A stretch of DNA of 64,000 bases. Origin: UBA4742 sp963734965. Its GTDB lineage: Bacteria > Actinomycetota > Acidimicrobiia > Acidimicrobiales > Acidimicrobilacustridaceae. The stretch lies in contig CAVTJK010000004.1 of NCBI GenBank assembly GCA_963734965.1, forward strand, positions 2,170,001-2,234,000, in the 5' to 3' direction. Position numbers and translations under genes: made by a program. The notes below the pieces were generated by a model. The model was not told the origin of the DNA. It saw only the letters and a program-made list of their open reading frames with translations, and did not search any database. Positions 54,545 to 61,719 of the stretch are shown piece after piece (within the stretch, counting starts at the first letter, position 1; every line of letters starts with the position of its first letter).

Positions 54545-55192
54545 TCAGGACGCGTCGCGGAAGCGGCTGCGTTCCCGCAGCGGCGTCGACGATCGCCGGC
54601 CGGTGCCTTGTCGGGCGATCCGGCGTCGAACGGCGGCTGCGGGTCGTACTCGATGCCGAGCTGGATGGCCTGGGCCACCTCGTCGCCGGCGATCCGCGCC
54701 GCCAGGGTGAGGCCCATGTCGATGCCGGCCGACACGCCGGCGCGCGGTGACGATACTTGCCGTCGATCACGACTCGATCGTTCGACGCCTCGCGCCCATG
54801 GCGTCGAGGACCTCGAGCGCCTGCCAGTGGCGTCGTGGCCCGCTTGCCGTCGAGCAGGCCGGCGGCGGCCAGGATGAGCGATCCGGTGCACACCGACGTC
54901 GTCCACCGGGTGTGCTCGTGCGACCTGGCGCAGCCACTCGAGGGTCGGCTCGTCGCCCATCGGCAGGACCTGGTCCCGGGTCCACCCGGCACGACGACGA
55001 TGTCGGGCTCGGTGATGGTCGTCGAAGCGCGGCGTCGGCCATCAGGCCGAGGCTGCCGACGTCGGTGCGATGCAGGCCGGGCTCGGCGGCGACGAAGGTG
55101 ACCGTGGCGTCGGGCATCCGGCTCAGCGTCTCGTAGGGGCCGACGGCGTCGAGGGCGGTGAAGCGGTCGAACAACAGGATGGCGATGTCCAT
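54545..55192 (-). CDS. DJ-1/PfpI-family protein, frame-disrupted
   Basis: ATG at 55192: DIAILLFDRFTALDAVGPYETLSRMPDATVTFVA in order is the start of a GATase1-like fold. The middle is out of frame (about 55030-54740). The nucleophile-elbow region VCTGSLILAAAGLLDG and RATTHW-like segments appear in other frames; SAGIDMGLTLAARIAGDEVAQAIQLGIEYDPQPPFDAGSP follows in pieces, ending FRDAS at TGA 54545. Such proteins act as isonitrile hydratases or related enzymes. It sits behind the GlxA-type regulator that shares its fold. Confidence 0.78.
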
Positions 55193-55249
55193 GGTGGATC
55201 TCCGTTGGTTGGGGCGGACTGGCCGACCAGGTGGCCGAGCGGACCGGAT

Positions 55250-56287
55250 CGAGCGGACGGGTGGCGCGGTGACCGCAGGCGACGGCGGGGCGGAAGCGGC
55301 TGCGGTAGTGGGCGGGGGCGACGCCGAGGTGGCGGATGAACACGCGGCGCATGGTCTCGGTCGTCCCGAAGCCGCACGCGGCGGCGACGCGCTCGACCGA
55401 GTCGCCGGACTCCTCGAGTCGCCGACGGGCGACCTCGAGGCGCACCTGCTCGACGTAGCGCGCCGGAGTGGTGCCCACGCTCTCGGCGAAGACCCGGGCC
55501 AGGTGGCGCGGGCTCATGGTCGATCCGCGGGCCAGCGACTCGACCGAGCAGTCGGCGTCGGGATGGTCGGCGATCCACTCCTGCAGCGATCCGGATCTCG
55601 TCGCGGTCGGCCAGTTGGGTGGCCAGCTGGGCGCTGAACTGGGCCTGGCTGCCCGGCCGCTGCAGGAACAGGACCAGGTGGCGGGCGATGGTCGAGCGCG
55701 GCGTGGCGACCGAGGTCGTCGCCGACCAGGGCCAGGGCCAGGTCCATGCCGGCGGTGACGCCGGCTGAGGTGTAGCACGTTGCCGTCGTCGGGTGAAGAT
55801 GGGATCGGCATCGACGTGCACCGACGGGATAGCGCTCGGCCAGCTCCTGGCACCGCGCCCAGTGCGTGGTCGCTCGACGGCCGTCGAGCAGCCCGGCCTC
55901 GGCCAGCAGGAAGGCGCCGCTGCACACCGACGTCACCCGGCGGGCGCCGGCGGCCAGCGCCGCGATCTGGCCCACGAAGCGGCCATCGGCCATGGCGTCG
56001 TTGACGCCGTCGCCGCCGGCCACGACGAGCGTGTCGACCGGATCCGACGACCGCGTCGATGCCGGCGTCGGGGACGATCGACCAGACCACTCGAGCGTCC
56101 GCACCGGGGCCTCCGACGGCCCGACGACCGTGACGACGTAGCCGGGCAGCGTCGAGACGGTGCCCGTCGCGGTAGCGCTCGGCGCCCGTGAACACCTCGA
56201 GGGGGCCGGTGAGATCCAGGCTCTGGACCTCGTCGAACACCACGATCACCACCGGCCGGCTGGCGCGGCGAGCAGAGGATTCGGTCA
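55250..56287 (-). CDS. GlxA-type AraC-family regulator, frame-disrupted
   Basis: ATG at 56287: RPVVIVVFDEVQSLDLTGPLEVFTGAERY is a DJ-1/PfpI-like sensor start. The frame changes several times (about 56150, 56045, 55790, 55705, 55590); VTSVCSGAFLLAEAGLLDGRRATTHW lies in one frame. An AraC DNA-binding domain in a clean frame closes it: RHLARVFAESVGTTPARYVEQVRLEVARRRLEES and VERVAAACGFGTTETMRRVFIRHLGVAPAHYR. No stop in any frame precedes the PfpI start, so the 3' end is uncertain. It probably regulates the PfpI gene. Confidence 0.8.
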
Positions 56288-56409
56288 TGCGACCATGGTC
56301 CACCGGATCGGCCTTGGCAGCAATGACAGGTACCCAACACTTTCTGCCGCAACGGCCCCCGGCCGATGCCCGCCGTCCGAGCCGCATGGCGCGGCGGGTA
56401 CCCTGCCCC

Positions 56410-57114
56410 ATGGCCCGGGGGGCGATTCGAGCGGTCGCAGCCGTGGTTCTGGTCGTGGCGCTGGGGGCGTGCTCGGTCGGCCGATCCACCAACCAACCGG
56501 CGTCGGCCGGACCCACGACGGCGGGCTCGGCGGTGGAGGACTACGTCGGCTCGGGCCCCAAGGTGGCCGTGGTCGGCGATTCGATCTCGTGGATGTCCGC
56601 ACCGCGCATCAAATCGGCGCTCGGGGCCGCCGGGTTCGCCGCATCGGTCACCGCCCTCCCGTCGCACACGACCAAGGACATGGCGCCCTATGTGCGCAGT
56701 GCCGTCGCCACGAAGCCCCGCGTGCTGGTGATCGACCTGGGCACCAACGACGTCCTGCGTGACTCGCTGCGGATGAAGGGGTACAGCCTGGCCGACACCG
56801 AGGGCCGACTGCTGGACTTCAAGGCCGAGGCGGGTGGCGCCTGCGTCGTGGTCACCACGGTGGTGTCGCATCGCCAGCCCAGCGCCGACCTCGACGCCGC
56901 CACCTTCAACGCCTCGGCTGGCCGGCTCAACGGGTGGATGCGGGCGACCTTCCCCCACATCCTGGACTGGGACGCCGAGGTCTGGAGCCAGCGCCAGCAC
57001 GGGGTCGAGCTGCTCGACGGCACGGGCGTGCACCCCAACGAGACCGGCCGGAAAGCGATGGGAGACCTGGTCCTGGCGGCCACGCGCCGATGCCTGGATC
57101 GAGCGGCATCGTAG
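56410..57114 (+). CDS. SGNH-hydrolase-like lipoprotein 1
   Basis: ATG 56410; 234 aa. Basic start, hydrophobic core and lipobox (AVVLVVALGACSV, Cys at about 19). After a short linker: VAVVGDSISWMSA (GDS block, catalytic Ser), VLVIDLGTNDVLRD (GxND block) and GVHPNETGRKAMGDLV (Asp-to-Val variant of the DxxH block, with His kept). It is the first of a tandem pair; the second starts 12 nt downstream. Confidence 0.85.
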   Translation: MARGAIRAVAAVVLVVALGACSVGRSTNQPASAGPTTAGSAVEDYVGSGPKVAVVGDSISWMSAPRIKSALGAAGFAASVTALPSHTTKDMAPYVRSAVATKPRVLVIDLGTNDVLRDSLRMKGYSLADTEGRLLDFKAEAGGACVVVTTVVSHRQPSADLDAATFNASAGRLNGWMRATFPHILDWDAEVWSQRQHGVELLDGTGVHPNETGRKAMGDLVLAATRRCLDRAAS

Positions 57115-57126
57115 GATCAGCGCTCG

Positions 57127-57837
57127 GTGAGACGCGGGCGACGATCGATGACCTTGGTGGTGACGGCCTCGCTGCTGGTGGCGGCCTGCTCGGCCTCATC
57201 GAGTCCGTCGGCCTCGTCGCGCCCGTCGGCCACGTCGAGTCCGTCGGCCACGTCGAGTCCGTCGGTCACGCTGAAGTGGGGGGGCCGGGGCGTGCGGGTG
57301 GCGGTCGTCGGTGACTCGATCACCTATCTGGCCAGCGTCAAGATCGACGCCGGGCTGAGCAGCGCCGGGTTCGCCTATTCGGTGATCGGCACCCCGTCCA
57401 AGACCTCGGCCGACATGGCGCCCTACGTGGAGGCCGCGGTCGCGGCCAAGCCGGCGGTCATCGTGCTCGAGTTGGGCACCAACGACGACGCCGAGTGGTT
57501 CGCCGGCAAGTCCGGCAATCGTCCGGCGGACTACGAGAAGCGGATGACCGCCTTTCGCGACCACGCCCGGTCGGCCTGCCTGGTCGTCACCACCATCACG
57601 ACCCACCGCAGCTCGCCCCTACGCGATCTCTCGCGTTTCAACGACTACGCCCGCTCGGCCGATGCCTGGCTCAAGGCGACGTTCCCGCATGTCATCGATT
57701 GGGACAGCTACGAGTGGAAGCAGCGCCAGGCGGGGGTCCGGCTCGTCGATGAGACCACGGTCCACCCCAACGACGCCGGCCAGCAGGCGCTGGCCGATCT
57801 CGTGGTCGCCGCGACCAAGGATTGTCTGGCACGCTGA
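57127..57837 (+). CDS. SGNH-hydrolase-like lipoprotein 2
   Basis: GTG 57127; 236 aa. Signal with lipobox (TASLLVAACSA), then a Ser/Pro/Ala linker encoded by near-identical 18-nt units (PSATSS), then the same blocks as its neighbour: VAVVGDSITYLAS, IVLELGTNDDAEW and TTVHPNDAGQQALADLV. Both copies have Val or Thr-Val before HPN where many family members have Asp. It arose by tandem duplication. Confidence 0.85.
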   Translation: MRRGRRSMTLVVTASLLVAACSASSSPSASSRPSATSSPSATSSPSVTLKWGGRGVRVAVVGDSITYLASVKIDAGLSSAGFAYSVIGTPSKTSADMAPYVEAAVAAKPAVIVLELGTNDDAEWFAGKSGNRPADYEKRMTAFRDHARSACLVVTTITTHRSSPLRDLSRFNDYARSADAWLKATFPHVIDWDSYEWKQRQAGVRLVDETTVHPNDAGQQALADLVVAATKDCLAR

Positions 57838-57896
57838 CACGGCCCTCAAGCCCCTAGTGTCACGACCGGTCGGCCCGGCCCTCATCGGAGGTCACG

Positions 57897-59120
57897 TTGG
57901 CGCTCAGCCCGTTCCTGCACCCGTTCGCCAAACCTGCGGCGACGGATTTCGTGACCATCGTCCGAGGCGAGGGGGCCGCGGTCTTCGATCGGGACGGGAA
58001 GCGCTACGTCGACGCGCTGGCCAGCCTCTGGTATTGCAACGTCGGCCACGGACGTGGCGAGATCATCGACGCCGTCACCCATCAGATGGAGACCCTCGAG
58101 AACTACAACACGTTCGACATCTTCACGAACGAGCCGGCCGAGCAGATCTCGGCCCTGATCTCGGCCCTCAGCCCGATCCCCGACGCTCGGGTGTTCCTGA
58201 CCGACTCGGGGTCCGAAGCGGTCGACACCGCGCTCAAGCTGGCCCGGCTCACCTTCAGCCGCCAGGGCCGGCCCGAACGCCAGATCCTCGTCGGGCGGGA
58301 CTTGGCCTACCACGGCGCCAACTACGGGGGCGTCTCGGTGCAGGGTCTCCCGCTCAACCAGCAGGGGTGGGGGCCGCTCCTCGCGTCGGTCGCCCAGATC
58401 GACCACGAGGACCTGACCCTCGCCGAGGCCCTGTTCGACGAGCACGGCGCCGAGATCGCGGCGGTCATCGCTGAGCCCGTGATCGGCGCCGGGGGCGTGT
58501 ACCCCGCCACCGTCGAGTACCTCCGGGGCCTGCGCAAGCTGTGCGACGAGGCCGGGGCGCTGCTGATCTTCGATGAGGTCATCACCGGGTTCGGCCGCCT
58601 CGGAGCCTGGTTCGCGTCAGCGCACTACGGAGTGACGCCGGACATGATCACCTTCGCCAAAGGGGTGACCTCGGGGTACCAACCGCTCGGTGGGGTGATC
58701 GTCGGACCGCGTGTGCGCGAGGCCATCGAGGACGATCCCGACTTCGTGCTTCGCCACGGCTACACCTACAGCGGACATCCGACGGCGTGTGCGGCCGGCC
58801 TGGCCAACATCGCGGTCCTACGCGACGACCACCTCCTCGACCGCGTCCCCCACGTCGCCCAGGTGCTCGGTGACGGGTTCACGGAGCTGCGCAACGAAGG
58901 TCTGGTGGCGGACGTGCGGGGCGAGGGCGGGATCTGGGCGCTGGCCATGCACCCGTCGGTCAGCGCCTTCGACGTCCGCAACGGGATGCTCGATCGTGGC
59001 GTGATCGCCCGACCCATCGGCGCCACCGCGGTGGCGTTCTGCCCGCCGTTGATGATCGGTGACGACGATCTCGATCTCTGCGTGACGGCTACGAAAGACG
59101 CCCTACTCGCTCTGCGGTGA
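57897..59120 (+). CDS. Class III (PLP-dependent) aminotransferase
   Basis: TTG 57897 is chosen because GGAGG (57886-57890) lies 6 nt ahead; 407 aa. FDRDGKRYVDALASLWYCNVGHG, LTDSGSEAVDTALKLAR, DLAYHGANYGG, IAEPVIGAGGVYPA, LLIFDEVITGFGRLGAWFAS (cofactor Asp) and MITFAKGVTSGYQPLGGVIVG (Schiff-base Lys) mark a complete omega-aminotransferase-type enzyme. The amino donor and acceptor cannot be read from sequence. Confidence 0.92.
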   Translation: MALSPFLHPFAKPAATDFVTIVRGEGAAVFDRDGKRYVDALASLWYCNVGHGRGEIIDAVTHQMETLENYNTFDIFTNEPAEQISALISALSPIPDARVFLTDSGSEAVDTALKLARLTFSRQGRPERQILVGRDLAYHGANYGGVSVQGLPLNQQGWGPLLASVAQIDHEDLTLAEALFDEHGAEIAAVIAEPVIGAGGVYPATVEYLRGLRKLCDEAGALLIFDEVITGFGRLGAWFASAHYGVTPDMITFAKGVTSGYQPLGGVIVGPRVREAIEDDPDFVLRHGYTYSGHPTACAAGLANIAVLRDDHLLDRVPHVAQVLGDGFTELRNEGLVADVRGEGGIWALAMHPSVSAFDVRNGMLDRGVIARPIGATAVAFCPPLMIGDDDLDLCVTATKDALLALR

Positions 59121-59148
59121 GCCCCAGGACCGCCCAAGAAGAGATTGG

Positions 59149-59562
59149 CTAGTTCTTGCCACAGGTGAGAATGGCCCAAAGGCCATACTTGCCTTGGCCT
59201 GTATTGAGGCCAGTGGCGAAGATCGGAGCCAGGACGGTCTCGACGCCGGTCGAGTCAGTTGGAGCGGTGAGCTTGTTGGCGACGGTGGTCAGCAGCGCCG
59301 CGAACTGCTTGGCCCCGTCCTCGTAGCCAGGGGGCGGACTAGCGGCAATCTTCTCCGCAGTGGCCTTCATTTTCGCGCCTTGGGCCGCGGCGGTGGAGGG
59401 GTTCTTCCGTAGAGCCGCCACCTCGGGCTGCACCTCGTTGGCAGCCGCGCATTCCTTGCTGGAGCGGGAATTGGCCGTGGAAGTCGACTTGGCCGAACTG
59501 GAACATGCGACCCCCCCGACCGTCATCGCGATGGCGATGAGGAATGCCACGATCATTCTCAT
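59149..59562 (-). CDS. Small hypothetical lipoprotein
   Basis: ATG at 59562; 137 aa. RMIVAFLIAIAMTVGGVACSSS is a signal with lipobox (VACS). A Ser/Thr linker leads to an Ala/Lys-rich helical domain with two Cys (ECAAANEVQPEV and AILTCGKN at the end) that may form a disulfide. Family unknown. Convergent with the aminotransferase (28 nt between stops). Confidence 0.78.
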   Translation of the reverse strand: MRMIVAFLIAIAMTVGGVACSSSAKSTSTANSRSSKECAAANEVQPEVAALRKNPSTAAAQGAKMKATAEKIAASPPPGYEDGAKQFAALLTTVANKLTAPTDSTGVETVLAPIFATGLNTGQGKYGLWAILTCGKN

Positions 59563-59766
59563 TTGACTGTCTCATCCCTTGGTCTCGTGTGCTGCCCGGA
59601 GTGACCCCAGCAGTACAGTCCTCGTTCGAGGGGCCTCAGAGGGTCACGAGCCTAGCCTCTCCGCGCCTGCACGTTGACGGCGGTGCGGGCCATGGATGCG
59701 AGGTGACAATCAGCTCGCTCATGGCAAACTCACCACCATGGCGGCCCGCTGTCGGAGCGTTCTCGA

Positions 59767-61200
59767 GTGATCGAGGCTGCGCATGCAGGGCCAACGCCGT
59801 GGTCGCGCCGGCGGTTCTTGGCCGCGTCAGGGCTCGCGACGGCGGCTTTGCTCACGCTGGGCGACTGTACCCGGTCGGGATCGCCGCGGTCGCCGCTGAT
59901 CTACTTCGACGACTTCGATCGAGCGCCGGGTCCGCTCGGGCACGGTTGGATCGACGCCCACACCACCAACCCCGAGTTCGAGGACCGGCTCGGCATCGTC
60001 GCTGGAGGTGTGGCCGACATCGAGCTCCAGGGCAACGCCGATCAATCCAAGACGTCATCGGGTTGGCGCGGTGGCTTCTTTCGAGAGACGCCGGTCAGCT
60101 CCGGTCTGCGCGTCGTCACCAACGTCCGTCTCGCCTCGACCCAGACGACGAGCGGTGGCGGCCCGCTCCTGCACTGCGTTCCGACCGCCACCAGCTGGGG
60201 GATCGGCGGTTGGTACAACGTCGGCGCCGGTCTGGACTGGTTCGAGCTCGGCCTGATCGGGCTCCGACCCGGCGACTTCAGGTACCTCGACACCCTCTTC
60301 GCGCCGCGTCCGACCACAGGCGGTGTCTTCCCCCTGGAGATCCGTTCGACGCACGGGCAGGTGGCGATGTTCAGCGGCGGCCTCCAGGTCTGCGGGCCCG
60401 TGCCCGTCCCGGCCGAGTTGGCCGGCTCGTCCCGGCACGGGGGCCAGGTCGACATCGGCTCGCGCGCCGAGCAGTCGGTGCCTCAGATCCGCGATGTCCG
60501 CATCGAGCGCTACTCGGGGACGGTTCCGCCCGAGGCGCGTGCCGCTGTCGTTCGTGCCCAGGGCGGGATCGTCCAGACCGCCGCGGCCGAGTCACTCTCG
60601 GTCCCTGTCCCCGCCCGTGTCGACGCCGGTGATCTGCTCGTGGCGCTCGTCGGCCTGGCCGAGGGCGAGCCCCCGGCCGCACCGTCGGGCTGGCAGGTGC
60701 AGAGGTCGGCACTGGCGCCGGGGCCCGGCCCCGTCCTGGCGACCTACATCCGCGTCGCTGGTCACCACGAGCCGTCGTCGGTGACATGGCGATTCTCCGT
60801 CACGGCGGCGGCCGCGGTGGTGCTGCGGATCTCGGGAGCCAACGCGCAGACGCCGCTCGTGACGACCTTCCAGGCCAATCCGGCCTCAAGGGCCGCAGAG
60901 GCTCCGGGTCAGGGCATCGTCGCGATGCATTGCATGGGTTTGTGGGCCTGCGTGGCGTCGGCGGATGCGAGCATCACGGTGCCCGATCGGTGGCAACCGG
61001 TGGCCCAGACGACGAGGGGCCGAGCACAGATCAGCTTGGCGGTGGCTCAGGTCCCGGACTGGAGCCAATTCACGCCGCCGATCACGTCGCCCTTCGATGC
61101 GAGCACCCGGACACCCGCGGCCGTCGGTCATCTGAGCGTCGCTGCCCAGACCCAGACGATGGTGGCGACGGTTTTCCGCCGCCCCGTCGCGGCCGACTGA
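59767..61200 (+). CDS. Tat-exported protein of unknown function
   Basis: GTG 59767; 477 aa. A twin-arginine signal (PWSRRRFLAASGLATAALLTLGDC) with a Cys near position 34 suggests Tat export and perhaps lipidation. Residues ~45-255 look like a lectin/laminarinase-type jelly roll (IYFDDFDRAPGPLGHGW, ADIELQGNADQSK, GWYNVGAGLDWFELGLIGL, IRDVRIERYSG). Residues ~270-475 form a second beta domain (DAGDLLVALVGLAEGEPPAAPSGW, SVTWRFSVTAAAAVVLRISGA). No catalytic residues are identified; carbohydrate binding is a guess. Confidence 0.8.
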   Translation: MIEAAHAGPTPWSRRRFLAASGLATAALLTLGDCTRSGSPRSPLIYFDDFDRAPGPLGHGWIDAHTTNPEFEDRLGIVAGGVADIELQGNADQSKTSSGWRGGFFRETPVSSGLRVVTNVRLASTQTTSGGGPLLHCVPTATSWGIGGWYNVGAGLDWFELGLIGLRPGDFRYLDTLFAPRPTTGGVFPLEIRSTHGQVAMFSGGLQVCGPVPVPAELAGSSRHGGQVDIGSRAEQSVPQIRDVRIERYSGTVPPEARAAVVRAQGGIVQTAAAESLSVPVPARVDAGDLLVALVGLAEGEPPAAPSGWQVQRSALAPGPGPVLATYIRVAGHHEPSSVTWRFSVTAAAAVVLRISGANAQTPLVTTFQANPASRAAEAPGQGIVAMHCMGLWACVASADASITVPDRWQPVAQTTRGRAQISLAVAQVPDWSQFTPPITSPFDASTRTPAAVGHLSVAAQTQTMVATVFRRPVAAD

Positions 61201-61211
61201 GCTTCGCGGCG

Positions 61212-61638
61212 CTAGCTCCGGTACCCGGTGAGCGGCAATGACGTACCGAGTGGCCACCACCGATGCCCCCGGTAGGTGAGGCCGGACGTCAGGCGCAGGG
61301 CGCGATCGATGAACCGCGGCAGTTCCGAGCGCGGTGACCACGTCGGCGTCAGCCACGTCAGGCAATCCCGCGAGCCGGGCCGCGGCCCCGAACCGCCGTT
61401 CCAGCTGGTCACGGAGGGTTTTCGAGCGGCTCGTAGCAGGGGTCCCGACTCGTTCACGCTCCGGGGGATGCTCGGCCCCACCGGACGGCCAGGGGACCGG
61501 TTCGAGCACGGCGCCAGGCGCGACCGGATCGGGATTGACATGCGACGGGGATAGCGTCGGTCGCTCGCACCCCCCGGGGTTCGGATCTCGCCAGTTGGCC
61601 GCTCTCTTCTCCCGGAGCCGATCCACTAGTCTCTGCAC
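61212..61638 (-). pseudogene. Possible disrupted minus-strand gene in the 61.2-61.7 kb gap
   Basis: The 519-bp gap 61201-61719 holds no intact gene. On the minus strand, one frame from about 61638 to 61330 has a coherent composition (DQLERRFGAAARLAGLPDVA, ALGTAAVHR). A second frame ends LPRFIDRALRLTSGLTYRG and RWWPLGTSLPL at TAG 61212. One slip near 61330 would join them into ~140 aa. I do not recognise the family; chance open frames in GC-rich DNA remain possible. Confidence 0.3.
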
Positions 61639-61719
61639 TTGGCCCGATCTCGTCCTGGGCTCGCCGACGTCCTGACCTCATCGTTCATGTCGAGCCTCCT
61701 CGAGAGCGGCACCTGACCC

